This document shows positions 33,945 to 42,833 of a DNA stretch of 64,000 nucleotides, piece after piece. The position numbers and the translations under genes are program-made. The stretch lies in contig JAUJNP010000005.1 in the NCBI GenBank assembly GCA_030448105.1, forward strand, positions 74,816 to 138,815, in the 5' to 3' direction. The stretch is from Acidimicrobiales bacterium (GTDB lineage Bacteria; Actinomycetota; Acidimicrobiia; Acidimicrobiales; Iamiaceae). The notes under the pieces were generated by a model. The model had not been told where the DNA came from. It searched no databases and saw only the letters and a list, made by a program, of their open reading frames with translations. The stretch's first letter is position 1, and each line of letters starts with the position of its first letter.

Positions 33945-35669
33945 TCACCAGTTGACGGTGCGGCGCTTCTCCAGGGCCCACGTCTTCTCGCCGAACCGCC
34001 ACTCGGTGGGCTTGACCCGGGCGGTCGGCTCCAGCACGAGCGATCGCACTCCCGCCGGCAACCGGAAGGTGAGCTCCAGCACGGCCCGGGCCCCCCGGGC
34101 CACCCGAACGTAGCGGCCGACGACCTGGGTGGGACCGTCGGTACCGGCGAGGGTCTCGAACTGCCCGCCGGTGAGGTTGACCGCGGTGGCCGCCCCTGGC
34201 GCGTTGACCACCACGATGCCGGCGTACTCGCCTTCGGCCAGGCCCTCGGCGTTGGGTCCGGCCACGTACCGCGGCTCGCCGGGCGGCGTGCGGTTGTCCA
34301 GGGTGATGCGGGCCCGCACCGTGGTGGCGCCGCCGGGTGCGGTCCGGGCCTCGACCGTGACCGATGCGCCGACGAACCAGTCGAGCTTGTTGGCGCTCCT
34401 GCTCACCACCGAGACGGCCAGCGAGCGGTCCTGGAGACGCCCGTCGACCGACGCGTGCTCCCAGGCGGCCTGCTCGGTGCGGTCCGAGGACCACAGGAGC
34501 AGATGTCGGCCGACGGCGGCGTCGACCAACGCCGTGGCCATGTCCTCGACCTCCCACCGGCTCTGCTGGATGCGGTCGAACACGGCCCGGGCCACCTGGC
34601 CGACCTGGTCGGTTCGGGCGGCCTGGTCCCTGCCGAAGCGCAGGTACTGGGCGTGCAGCAGTTGCTGGCGCACCGACTGCGCCGTATAGCGCACTCCGCC
34701 CACCTCCACCGGCCCGACCACGGCGAGGAGCCCGCGGAGGGCGTCGACGTCGAGGGCCACGACGCCGTCGACGGGCCCGCCGCCGGGCACGTCCTGCCAC
34801 ATCCGGGCGGCGATGGCGGCCGAGGCCGGGAAGCGGGGCGTGAGCCCCAGGTTGCGGAAGTCGCGGCCGGTGTCGAGCCACGGCCAGTTGCGGGCCACCT
34901 CGTCGTCCACGGGCACCCCGGCGGGCAGCACCAGGTCCTGGGTGGGGCGCACGTCGCCCAGGGTCATGTCGCCGTCGGTGGTGGTGAGGGTGCTGGCGGA
35001 GAGGAACATGCCCGATCCGGCCCGCATCTCGGCGTTGTTGGCCCCCAGCAGCAGGTAGGTGCGCCCGTCGAGGAAGCGGGCGGCGCCGTCGACGACCGCG
35101 CCGGCGCGCTCGAGGCCTTCCAGCGCGTCGTCCCGGGCATCGCCATAGCGGCGCCGGCCGTCCTCGAGCGGTCCGATCAACGCCACCTCGCCGCCGAGGT
35201 CGACCCGGGCCAGCCGGGCCCGGGAGCGGCGGATCGTGTCGCCCATCCGGTGCAGGAGGTCGATGCGGGCCTGGCCCCGGGGCGTGGGCCCGGCGGTGGC
35301 GCGCCGAAGCTCGCCGGTGGCGTCCTCGGCTATGCCGGCCGCATCGGCGGCGGCGGCGGCGAGGTCATCGGCCGCCCGGACCTGGCGGCCCACGACCGGC
35401 AGCAGCCGAACCGGCGCCAGCAGCGGGTTCGCCAGCAGCTCGTGGGCCCGGCCGAACTGGTCGGCGGCCCGGCCCAGCCGGTCGCCGGTGGCTGGATCGG
35501 CCAAGTTGGCGAAGGTGCGCCGCCGCTGGGCGGCGTCGAGCTCGTCGAACCCGGCGGCGGTGGCCGAGCCGGCCAGGAGGAGCACCACCGCCACCGCCGC
35601 CAACCACCCCAACAACAGCACCACCACGGCCGCCCCCAACCGTCGTCGGGTGCGCGGTGCCATGGCCAT
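33945..35669 (-). CDS. DUF4012-family membrane-anchored protein
   Basis: About 574 residues (ATG 35669; another in-frame ATG at 35705). One N-terminal transmembrane segment (LGAAVVVLLLGWLAAVAVVLLLA) and a large extracellular part with the DUF4012 signature TYLLLGANNAEMRAGSGMF and LGLTPRFPASAAIAARMWQ. Family members are common beside polysaccharide clusters of actinobacteria and resemble LytR-CpsA-Psr-associated proteins in context; their role is not established. Divergent from the initiating sugar transferase. Confidence 0.82.
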   Translation of the reverse strand: MAMAPRTRRRLGAAVVVLLLGWLAAVAVVLLLAGSATAAGFDELDAAQRRRTFANLADPATGDRLGRAADQFGRAHELLANPLLAPVRLLPVVGRQVRAADDLAAAAADAAGIAEDATGELRRATAGPTPRGQARIDLLHRMGDTIRRSRARLARVDLGGEVALIGPLEDGRRRYGDARDDALEGLERAGAVVDGAARFLDGRTYLLLGANNAEMRAGSGMFLSASTLTTTDGDMTLGDVRPTQDLVLPAGVPVDDEVARNWPWLDTGRDFRNLGLTPRFPASAAIAARMWQDVPGGGPVDGVVALDVDALRGLLAVVGPVEVGGVRYTAQSVRQQLLHAQYLRFGRDQAARTDQVGQVARAVFDRIQQSRWEVEDMATALVDAAVGRHLLLWSSDRTEQAAWEHASVDGRLQDRSLAVSVVSRSANKLDWFVGASVTVEARTAPGGATTVRARITLDNRTPPGEPRYVAGPNAEGLAEGEYAGIVVVNAPGAATAVNLTGGQFETLAGTDGPTQVVGRYVRVARGARAVLELTFRLPAGVRSLVLEPTARVKPTEWRFGEKTWALEKRRTVNW

Positions 35670-35770
35670 GACGGCCCATCGTAGGGCGAGGCCCTCGACG
35701 GTCATCCCGCTTACGGGTACGCTCCGTAGTCACGGTGCGCGCGTGGAAAGACGCAGGGTGAGGTAAACGG

Positions 35771-37246
35771 TTGAGCGTGGCGACGAAGGAGATGATGGCG
35801 ACGGGCCGACGCCCGGCGCTCGACGTCGCCCCCCGGGTGGCTCGCCGAGCCCTGTCGAACCCCAAGGTGGCGCTCATGGCGGCCGACGCCCTTGTCGTGC
35901 TGACCGCCGTCGGGCTCACGTTCCGCCTGGTCAGCGTGTCGGGCGCCGAGTTCGGCGTGAGCGGCGGCGAGCGGAAGTTCCTCCTGTTCGGGGCGGCCAC
36001 CGTGCCGGTGTGGCTGGGCATCTTCGCCCGCCAGCGGCTCTACAACACCCGCTTCATCGGTCGGCGCATCGACGAGCTCCGCCGCATAGTCAACGCCGTC
36101 ATCCTCGGGGTGCTGTCGGTGGCCCTGGCCGGCTACCTGCTCGGCGAGCTGGTACCCAGGGGCGCCCTGCTGGTGCTGTTCGTGGTGGCGGTGGGCCTGG
36201 TGGTGGCCGAGCGGGAGGTGGCCCGGCGGGTGTTCGCCGCCATGCGCCACAACGGCAAGCTCGTGCGCAACGTGGTGATCGCCGGCGCCAACCCCGAGGG
36301 CCGGGAGCTGGCCGCCATGTTGCAGTCCGAGCCGTGGCACGGCTACAAGGTGCTCGGCTTCGTGGACGACACCGTCACCGATCCCCAGCCCGTAGCCGGC
36401 GTGCCGCTGCTCGGAACGGTGGGCGACGCCGGTGAGATCGTGCGTCGCCACCAGGGTGCCAGCGTGATCGTGGCCGCCAGCGCCATCGAGAGCCAGACCA
36501 CCAACCGCCTGGCCCGCGACCTGCTCGAGCGGGGCATACACGTGGAACTCTCCTCCACCCTGCGCGACATCGCCTCACAGCGCCTCACCGTGCGCCCCCT
36601 GGGCCGTTTCCCGGTGGTCTACGTGGAGCCGATCCAGCGCGGCGGCTGGCGCCGGGTCGCCAAGCGCAGCTTCGACGTCGCCATCGCCGCGCTCGGGCTG
36701 ATACTCACCAGTCCCCTGTTGGCGGTGGCGGCCATCGCGGTCAAGCTCGACTCCCGCGGACCCGTGCTGTTCAGCCAGATCCGGGTTGGCCGCGACTCCA
36801 AGCCCTTCCGGGTGCTGAAGCTGCGCTCGATGGTGCCCGACGCCGAGTCCCGACTCGCCGAACTGCTCGAGGACAACGAGGCGGACGGTCCCCTCTTCAA
36901 GATGAAGCACGACCCCCGCGTCACCCGGGTGGGCCGCCTCCTGCGCAAGACCTCGGTGGACGAGATCCCCCAGCTCTGGAACGTGCTGCGGGGCGAGATG
37001 AGTCTGGTCGGTCCCCGCCCCGCCCTGCCCCACGAGACCGAGGCCTGGGATCCGCTGCTCACCCAGCGCCTGCGGGTCAAGCCCGGCATCACCGGCATGT
37101 GGCAGGTGAACGGGCGCAGCGAGTCGTCCTTCGAGGACTACACCCGTCTCGACCTCTACTACGTGGACAACTGGTCGTTGCTCACCGACATCGCCATCCT
37201 CCTCAAGACCCTCCCCGTCGTCCTCACCTCACGAGGCGCGGCGTAG
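35771..37246 (+). CDS. Polyprenyl glycosylphosphotransferase (initiating sugar transferase)
   Basis: Starts repeat-unit synthesis by moving a sugar-1-phosphate to undecaprenyl phosphate. 491 residues, TTG start 35771 with GAGGT 7 nt upstream. Four to five N-terminal hydrophobic helices, a Rossmann-like middle domain (VVIAGANPEGRELAAML), a further helix, and the C-terminal bac_transf domain: KPFRVLKLRSMVPDAE, DEIPQLWNVLRGEMSLVG, PRPALP and KPGITGMWQVNGRS. All PHPT catalytic segments are present. Ends before a terminator-like hairpin. Confidence 0.93.
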   Translation: MSVATKEMMATGRRPALDVAPRVARRALSNPKVALMAADALVVLTAVGLTFRLVSVSGAEFGVSGGERKFLLFGAATVPVWLGIFARQRLYNTRFIGRRIDELRRIVNAVILGVLSVALAGYLLGELVPRGALLVLFVVAVGLVVAEREVARRVFAAMRHNGKLVRNVVIAGANPEGRELAAMLQSEPWHGYKVLGFVDDTVTDPQPVAGVPLLGTVGDAGEIVRRHQGASVIVAASAIESQTTNRLARDLLERGIHVELSSTLRDIASQRLTVRPLGRFPVVYVEPIQRGGWRRVAKRSFDVAIAALGLILTSPLLAVAAIAVKLDSRGPVLFSQIRVGRDSKPFRVLKLRSMVPDAESRLAELLEDNEADGPLFKMKHDPRVTRVGRLLRKTSVDEIPQLWNVLRGEMSLVGPRPALPHETEAWDPLLTQRLRVKPGITGMWQVNGRSESSFEDYTRLDLYYVDNWSLLTDIAILLKTLPVVLTSRGAA

Positions 37247-37321
37247 GGAGCGCCAGCGAGCAGCCGCACGCGAGCGCGGCAGCGCTCGCCCAGTAGCACG
37301 GCGCGGCGCAGGGAGCGCCAG
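37235..37321. repeat. Short direct repeat flanking a hairpin
   Basis: GGCGCGGCG(T/C)AGGGAGCGCC occurs at about 37235-37256 and again at 37300-37321, 65 bp apart. The first copy spans the stop of the sugar transferase; the second lies in the intergenic space. Between them is the hairpin at 37271-37288. Confidence 0.5.
37271..37288 (+). terminator. GC-rich hairpin downstream of the sugar transferase
   Basis: CGAGCGC-GGCA-GCGCTCG, a perfect 7-bp stem with a 4-nt loop, 25 bp after the stop at 37246 and between convergent genes. No T-run, as usual in very GC-rich genomes. Confidence 0.45.
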
Positions 37322-37327
37322 TAGCCC

Positions 37328-38434
37328 TCAGGCGTCCACGACGACCAGGTCGTGGTCGACCCGGTTGAGGGGGTCGGGCCCGCCGGGCGTGGCCACCACG
37401 ATGTCCTCCAGGCGGAGGCCCCAGCGGCCCGGCAGGTAGATGCCCGGCTCCACCGAGAAGGCGTGCCCGGGAGCCAGTGGGGTCTCGTTGCCGGCCACCA
37501 CGTAGGGGTCCTCGTGCTCTTCGATGCCGATGCCGTGGCCGGTGCGGTGGACGAAGTGCGCGCCGAGGCCGGCGTCGGAGATCACGCGCCGGGCGGCGGC
37601 GTCGACGTCCTCGCACGCCACGCCCACCCGGGCGGCCGCCACCGCCGCCGCCTGGGCCTCGGCCAGCACGCCGTAGGCGTCGGCCAGCTCGGCCGGCGGC
37701 GGCCCGGTGTGGACGCAGCGGGTGATATCGCTGCAGTACCCGGCGCCTCCGTCGGCGGGCATGGTGCCGCCGAAGTCGCACAGCACCACCTCGCCGGCGG
37801 CGATGCGACGGACGCCGGGCTCGTGGTGGGGGCTGGCGGCGTTCGGCCCGGCGGCGACGATGGCGAAGTTGACCCGGCTGTGGCCCTCGGCCAGCAGCCG
37901 GCGCCCGAGGTCGGCCGACACCTCGGCCTCGGTGCGCCCGACCAGCGCGATCTCGCCCGCTTGGAGCTGGGCCGCCACCCGGTCGGCCGCCTCGGCCGCC
38001 CGGCGCAGCGCCACCACCTCGGCGTCGTCCTTCACCGCCCGCAGGGGGCCGACCACCAATCCTGCTCGGGTGAAGCGCGTGCGGGGCAGGCGGTGCTGCA
38101 GGTCGACGAGGAACCGGGCCCAGGTGCGGTCCCCGATGGCGGCGGTGGTCGCCGAGCGGGCCAGGTCGGCCACGATGGCCACCGGGTCCTCGGTCTCCTC
38201 CCAGGCCCGCAGCGAGAACACCTCGGGCCGCTCCACCACCCGGGGCGCTTCGAGGCGGGGCACGACGAGGGTGGCGCCGCCCTCGCGGGGGACGACCAGC
38301 ATGGTGAGGCGCTCGAGGGGCATGGCCTCGTAGCCGCTCAGCCAGGGCAGGTCCGGCCCCACCGAGAGCAGCAGCACGTCGACCCCGGCAACGGCCATCG
38401 CCTCCCGGGTGCGGGCCAGCCGCTCGGCGTGCAT
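37328..38434 (-). CDS. M24-family Xaa-Pro aminopeptidase
   Basis: Creatinase/aminopeptidase P-fold metalloprotease, 368 residues from MHAERLART. The five metal ligands of the pita-bread fold are all visible in order: Asp in LCDFGG, Asp in YCSDITR, His in HRTGHGIG, Glu in SVEPGIYLP and Glu in RLEDIVV. N-terminal domain is complete. Cytoplasmic Xaa-Pro dipeptide or peptide cleavage is the family role. Not obviously linked to the surrounding polysaccharide genes. Confidence 0.9.
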   Translation of the reverse strand: MHAERLARTREAMAVAGVDVLLLSVGPDLPWLSGYEAMPLERLTMLVVPREGGATLVVPRLEAPRVVERPEVFSLRAWEETEDPVAIVADLARSATTAAIGDRTWARFLVDLQHRLPRTRFTRAGLVVGPLRAVKDDAEVVALRRAAEAADRVAAQLQAGEIALVGRTEAEVSADLGRRLLAEGHSRVNFAIVAAGPNAASPHHEPGVRRIAAGEVVLCDFGGTMPADGGAGYCSDITRCVHTGPPPAELADAYGVLAEAQAAAVAAARVGVACEDVDAAARRVISDAGLGAHFVHRTGHGIGIEEHEDPYVVAGNETPLAPGHAFSVEPGIYLPGRWGLRLEDIVVATPGGPDPLNRVDHDLVVVDA

Positions 38435-38457
38435 AGCTGAACGCTACTGGGGCCCAG

Positions 38458-39438
38458 CTACCCGACCTTCTCTCCGGGCGGCGACCACGGCTGCGCCAGG
38501 AGGCGACTGCCGGCGGCGGGGTCGGGCCAGGGGTCGGCGCCGTAGATCTCCGAGAGGCCGAACGCTTCCAGCAACGCCACCGCACCCTCTACGTCGGACC
38601 GTGCCACCTTGTCGGTCCAACCGGTCACGAGGTTCTGGCCCCGGCGCACGGCGCTGTCGGCCCGGGCCAGCTTGGACGGCCGATCGAGGGCCCCGGCCAG
38701 GGCGGCGTCGGCCTCCTGGCCCACCGAGGCGAGCACCCGGGCGGCCTCCCTCGCCGGGTCCCGGCACAGCTCCTCGTAGAAGACGAGGCAGACGTCGGCC
38801 GGTGCGAGCGTCCGGAACGGCACCACGGTCTCGATGCACCACTGGGCCACGTACTGCTCCATGGGGGTGCGGGCGGCGGCGATGGCCGGCATCAGCGGGC
38901 GGAGGTGGTCGGCCACGAGGTCGGGCTGGGCCAGGAGGTCGTCAAGGTGGTGGCGCCAGCCGAGGGCCCGGGCCGATGCGGCCACCGCGCAGGGGTGACG
39001 CACCAGCCACACCACCTTCACCTCGGGGAAGCGCGTCTTGAGCCACTTCAGGAGGTTGTTGGCGCGGATCTCCTTCACCAGCCGGCGGCGGGCCAGGTAC
39101 ACGTGGTTCTGGTGGTCGGCCCACCGGTTGCGCAGGCGGCCCCGCAGGATGCGCTCCACCGGTTCCACCCAGCGGGAGTCCTCCTCGTCGGGCCGGAGGT
39201 ACTGGCCGTGGGCGAAGTGGGCCACGGCGGGAACCCGGCTGGCCCGCAACGGTTCGAAGATGACGCGGTGGTCGTGGTGGCGGTCGAGGATCTCGCCCAG
39301 CCAGGTCGTGCCGCTGCGTCCGCTGCCGGCCAGCACGGTGGTGGCGGAGAGTGAGGGGTCGAGGTCGAGGTACGACCACCGCTTGGCCTCGCGGCGGGCC
39401 TCCACCAGCGCCGGGCGGAGGCGGGCGCGGGCGCTCAC
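38458..39438 (-). CDS. Sulfotransferase family protein (3)
   Basis: 326 residues from a GTG at 39438 that overlaps the upstream stop (GTGA). 5'-PSB loop VLAGSGRSGTTWLGEIL, 3'-PB region VVWLVRHPCAVAASARALG. Translationally coupled to the flavin-reductase-like gene before it. Third sulfotransferase in 17 kb; the acceptor is unknown. Confidence 0.8.
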   Translation of the reverse strand: MSARARLRPALVEARREAKRWSYLDLDPSLSATTVLAGSGRSGTTWLGEILDRHHDHRVIFEPLRASRVPAVAHFAHGQYLRPDEEDSRWVEPVERILRGRLRNRWADHQNHVYLARRRLVKEIRANNLLKWLKTRFPEVKVVWLVRHPCAVAASARALGWRHHLDDLLAQPDLVADHLRPLMPAIAAARTPMEQYVAQWCIETVVPFRTLAPADVCLVFYEELCRDPAREAARVLASVGQEADAALAGALDRPSKLARADSAVRRGQNLVTGWTDKVARSDVEGAVALLEAFGLSEIYGADPWPDPAAGSRLLAQPWSPPGEKVG

Positions 39439-39989
39439 ATCTCGGTGGTCGGCAGGGCGGGCAGGCCGTCGATGCTGGCGGCGTTCTTCTCGGCCCGGTA
39501 CGCCGCCAACCCGTCGGGGCCCTTGCGCTCGGCCCAGTCGATGAGCTTGTCCCGCTCCTCGACCACATCCATCCGGGGCACGCCGTAGCCGCAGGAGGTG
39601 GCGATCCGTTCCACCGCGAGGCGTATCACCGAACGGGCACCCGGCAGGTCGGGGAAGCACCCCGCCAGCGCTTCCCACTCGGCGTGGTCGGGGGTGACGA
39701 CCTGGCCGCGGCCGAACAGCCGCAGGATCCGGGGCGGTCCGGTGAAGGCGCAGAACATGATGGTGACGCGCCCGTTCTCGTTGAGGTGGGCGATGGTCTC
39801 GGCGCCGCTGCCGGTGAGGTCGAGGTAGGCCACCGTGCGGGGATCGAGCACCCGGAAGGTGTCGAGCCCCTTGGGCGAGACGTTCACGTGCCCGTCGGCG
39901 GCGAGGGGGGCGGTGGCCACGAAGAACAAAGGCTGGCGACCGATCCATGCCACGAGCTCGTCGGTGAGGGCATCGAACGTCCGGGCCAT
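39435..39989 (-). CDS. Pyridoxamine 5'-phosphate oxidase-like FMN-binding protein
   Basis: 184 residues with the PNPOx split-barrel pattern: FFVATAPLAADGHVNVSPKG, VAYLDLTGSGAETIAHL, VTIMFCAFTGPPRILRLFG, GRG. Typical of actinobacterial FMN or F420-using oxidoreductases of this fold; true PNP oxidase activity is not claimed. ATG start 39989, 95 bp from the divergent epimerase; overlaps the sulfotransferase start by 4 nt. Confidence 0.82.
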   Translation of the reverse strand: MARTFDALTDELVAWIGRQPLFFVATAPLAADGHVNVSPKGLDTFRVLDPRTVAYLDLTGSGAETIAHLNENGRVTIMFCAFTGPPRILRLFGRGQVVTPDHAEWEALAGCFPDLPGARSVIRLAVERIATSCGYGVPRMDVVEERDKLIDWAERKGPDGLAAYRAEKNAASIDGLPALPTTEM

Positions 39990-40016
39990 CGCCCCATTCT
40001 GGCCGCCGGGGCGACT

Positions 40017-40050
40017 TTGCTCGCGAAGTGGCTCCGAGATAAGCGAGCAA
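40017..40050. promoter_or_regulatory. 8-bp inverted repeat between divergent genes
   Basis: TTGCTCGC (40017-40024) and GCGAGCAA (40043-40050) are perfect arms separated by 18 bp, 35 bp before the epimerase ATG at 40085 and 28 bp from the divergent FMN-protein start (39989). Placement and spacing suit a regulator dimer; no regulator is encoded nearby, so the binder is unknown. Confidence 0.35.
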
Positions 40051-40084
40051 TATGAGCCCTGTCAGCCCTGCCTAGGATCGCCGC

Positions 40085-41011
40085 ATGCAGGTGATCGTCA
40101 CGGGTGGGGCCGGCTTCGTTGGTGCGAACGCCTGCAAGGAGCTGGCCGGGCGGGCCGAGGTGGAGGAGGTCGTGGCCTGCGACAACCTCTCCACCGGTTC
40201 CGCCGACAACCTGGTCGGCGCCGACATCGAGCTGGTCGAGGTCGACATCTGCGATCCCGCCTCCGTCCGGGAGGTGCTCGCCGGCGCGGACTCCGTCGTG
40301 CACCTGGCCGCCCGCCCCAGCGTGCCCCGGTCGGTGCAGGACCCGAGGGCCACCCACGACGCCAACGTGACCGGCACCCTGAACGTGTTGGAAGCGGTCC
40401 GCCACACCGGTGCCCACCTCGTGATGGCCTCGTCCTCGTCGGTGTACGGCGCCGACCCGGCGCTGCCGAAGGTGGAGACGCTCCTCCCCCAGCCCCGGTC
40501 GCCGTACGCGGCGAGCAAGCTGGCCACCGAGGGCTACGCGCACGCCTACGGCGACACCTACGGCGTGCGGTCGCTCGTCTTCCGCCTCTTCAACGTCTAC
40601 GGCCCCTTGCAACCAGCGGGCCACGCCTACGCGGCGGCGGTGCCGGCATTCATCGATGCCGCCCTCCGGGGCGACCCGGTCCCGGTGCACGGCGACGGCC
40701 ACCAGACCCGTGACTTCACCTATGTGGGGACCGTGGCCCGCGTTCTGGCCGACGCCGTCGTCCGAGGCGTCCACCACGACGGTCCCGTCAACCTCGCGTT
40801 CGGGTCGCGCCTGTCGCTGCTCGAGCTCGTCGCCGAGCTGGAGCAGCTGCTGGGCCGGACCCTGGAGGTGGAGCACCAGCCGCCCCGGGCCGGGGACGTG
40901 CGCGACTCCCAGGCCAACACCCGCCTCCTGACGGAGCTGTTCCCCGGCATCGAGGCGGTGCCCTTGCGGGACGGCCTGTCCGCCACCGTGGAGTGGTTCC
41001 GGCGCGGCTGA
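40085..41011 (+). CDS. NAD-dependent nucleotide-sugar epimerase/dehydratase
   Basis: Extended SDR, 308 residues. NAD loop VTGGAGFVGANACKEL, DLST-type CDNLSTGS, catalytic SSSSVYG, and YxxxK as PYAASKLATEGY; acceptor-side FNVYGPLQPAGHAYAAAVP matches UDP-glucose 4-epimerase and UDP-glucuronate 4-epimerase relatives. Probably supplies a sugar nucleotide to the polysaccharide region, although it is outside the main operon. Ends 9 bp before the convergent LipB-LipA stop. Confidence 0.88.
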   Translation: MQVIVTGGAGFVGANACKELAGRAEVEEVVACDNLSTGSADNLVGADIELVEVDICDPASVREVLAGADSVVHLAARPSVPRSVQDPRATHDANVTGTLNVLEAVRHTGAHLVMASSSSVYGADPALPKVETLLPQPRSPYAASKLATEGYAHAYGDTYGVRSLVFRLFNVYGPLQPAGHAYAAAVPAFIDAALRGDPVPVHGDGHQTRDFTYVGTVARVLADAVVRGVHHDGPVNLAFGSRLSLLELVAELEQLLGRTLEVEHQPPRAGDVRDSQANTRLLTELFPGIEAVPLRDGLSATVEWFRRG

Positions 41012-41020
41012 CCGGCCCCG

Positions 41021-42679
41021 TCAGTGGATGGCGACGGCGGCGCCGGGCGCTCCTGCCGCCTGGCGGGCGTGGTAGCTCGATCGGGTGAGCGGGCTGGCCT
41101 CGACGTGGCCGATCCCTAGGGCCTCACCCACCGCCTTCACGTGCTCGAGCTCGGCCGGCTCCCACCACCGGGCCACCGGCAAGTGCGAGGTGGTGGGCCG
41201 GAGGTACTGGCCGACGGTGACGATGTCGGTGCCGACGCCGGCCAGGTCGACCAGCGTGGCCTCCACCTCGGCGACGGTCTCGCCCAGGCCGACGATGAGG
41301 CTCGACTTGGTGCGCAGGCCGGCCGCCTTGGCCCGGGCCAGCACGGCCAGGCTGCGGGCGTACGACGCGGAGGGCCGCACCGCCCGCTGCAGGCGGGGCA
41401 CCGTCTCGAGGTTGTGGTTCAACACGTCGGGGGCGGCGGCGAAGACAGCGCCGAGGGCGTCGGGATCGCCCTTGCAGTCGGGGATCAGCACCTCCACCGA
41501 CACCGAGGGGGTTCGGGCCCGGATGGCGTCGATGGTGGCCACGAAGCCGGCGGCGCCGCCGTCGGGCAGATCGTCGCGGGCCACCGCCGTGACCACGGCG
41601 TAGGCGAGGCCCATGCGCTCGACCGCCTCGGCCACCCTGGCCGGCTCACCAAGGTCTGGGGCCTCGGGGTGGCGGGTGTCGACCAGGCAGAACCCGCAGG
41701 CCCGGGTGCAGCGCTCGCCGTTGATCATGAACGTGGCCGTGCCGTCGGACCAGCACTCGAAGATGTTGGGGCAGCCGGCCTCCTCGCACACCGTCACCAG
41801 GTCGAGGTCTCGCATGGTCCGCTTGAGCCGGAGGTAGTCGTCGGTGATCCGGAACCGGGCCTGCACCCAGGCCGGCTTGCGGGCGCTCAGCTCGACACCT
41901 TCGACGACTCCGGCGGCGGCCAGCCGGGCCCGGCTGCGGGGCGGGCGCACGGGCTGGCCCGGCCCCTGCCCCCGACTGAAGGGGGCGAGATCCTCGGGCG
42001 TGGAGCGCCAGGCCACGTCCTCGCGATCGGAACCGGCGGCGCCCCAACGCTCGGCGGCGCGGGCGACCACCGCGTCGACGACGTCGGCCAAGGTGGCGGT
42101 GCAACCCTCGGCGGCCAGAGAGGTCACCGCCTTGTCGGCGATCCCGCAGGGGACGATGTGGTCGAACATGGAGAGGTCGGGATCGACGTTGAGGGCGAAG
42201 CCGTGCATGGACCGGCCCCGGGTCAGCCGGACCCCGATGGCGCAGATCTTGCGCGGGGCTTCGGTGGCGGCGCCGACCCACACGCCCGGGTAGCCGGCCA
42301 ACCGGTCGGCGGCCACGCCGAGGTCGCCGAGCACGTCGACGACGAGCTGCTCCACCGAGCGCACGTAGGCCGGGGTGTCCGCCATCCCCCCGCCGCCGAG
42401 GCCGGGCACGGTGAGGATCGGGTACCCGACGAGCTGGCCGGGCCCGTGGTAGGTGACGTCACCCCCCCGGTCGGTCCGCACCAGCTCCGCCCCCACCTCC
42501 GCCGGGTCCACCAGCACGTGGGCGGGATCGGCCCGTACCCCGAGCGTGTACGTCGGCGGATGCTCCAACAGCAAGAGGTGATCGTCAGCTGAGGAGGTGA
42601 ACAACCCCCGCTGAAGGGCGTGCGCGTCCCGATACCGCACCCGCCCCAGCCACCGCACGTGAAGCGGGCGGGGAGTCAA
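41021..42679 (-). CDS. lipBA: LipB-LipA fusion: octanoyltransferase joined to lipoyl synthase
   Basis: One continuous 552-codon frame encodes both steps of lipoate assembly. Residues ~1-215 are LipB: GGDVTYHGPGQLVGYP, catalytic Lys144 in RKICAIGVR, HGFALNV and catalytic Cys178 in IVPCGIADK. After a ~50-residue linker, residues ~265-552 are LipA: auxiliary-cluster cysteines 298, 303 and 309 (CEEAGCPNIFEC), radical-SAM cysteines 324, 328 and 331 (CTRACGFC), and the C-terminal RSSY serine-cluster ligand (R533-Y536). No catalytic residue is missing and no frame break is needed. TTG start at 42679; GTG 42658 is the alternative. Same strand as sucB and lpd, whose proteins need lipoylation. Confidence 0.93.
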   Translation of the reverse strand: MTPRPLHVRWLGRVRYRDAHALQRGLFTSSADDHLLLLEHPPTYTLGVRADPAHVLVDPAEVGAELVRTDRGGDVTYHGPGQLVGYPILTVPGLGGGGMADTPAYVRSVEQLVVDVLGDLGVAADRLAGYPGVWVGAATEAPRKICAIGVRLTRGRSMHGFALNVDPDLSMFDHIVPCGIADKAVTSLAAEGCTATLADVVDAVVARAAERWGAAGSDREDVAWRSTPEDLAPFSRGQGPGQPVRPPRSRARLAAAGVVEGVELSARKPAWVQARFRITDDYLRLKRTMRDLDLVTVCEEAGCPNIFECWSDGTATFMINGERCTRACGFCLVDTRHPEAPDLGEPARVAEAVERMGLAYAVVTAVARDDLPDGGAAGFVATIDAIRARTPSVSVEVLIPDCKGDPDALGAVFAAAPDVLNHNLETVPRLQRAVRPSASYARSLAVLARAKAAGLRTKSSLIVGLGETVAEVEATLVDLAGVGTDIVTVGQYLRPTTSHLPVARWWEPAELEHVKAVGEALGIGHVEASPLTRSSYHARQAAGAPGAAVAIH

Positions 42680-42710
42680 GGGCGAGGCGCTTCCAAGGGG
42701 GGTGCGGGAG

Positions 42711-42768
42711 GGGGACGGCTCCGCCGTCCCCTCGCCGTCGGACGATCCGGGTCCCCCGGTCGTCCGAC
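42711..42768. terminator. Two GC-rich hairpins between sucB and lipBA
   Basis: GGGGACGGC-TCC-GCCGTCCCC (42711-42731) is a 9-bp stem; GTCGGACGA ... TCGTCCGAC (42737-42745 and 42760-42768) is a second 9-bp stem with a 14-nt loop. They lie just upstream of the lipBA start, downstream of sucB, and could terminate or attenuate reading from lpd-sucB into lipBA. Confidence 0.45.
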
Positions 42769-42802
42769 CAGCAACAGCCCGCCGAAGGCGGCCGACAGCC
42801 CT

Positions 42803-42829
42803 CGCTGGCGAACCTCCGGTTCGACAGCG
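42803..42829 (-). terminator. Hairpin directly after the sucB stop
   Basis: CGCTG-GCGAACC-TCC-GGTTCGA-CAGCG forms a stem with one internal mismatch immediately downstream of the sucB stop (42834) in the minus-strand direction. Confidence 0.45.
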
Positions 42830-42833
42830 AAGC

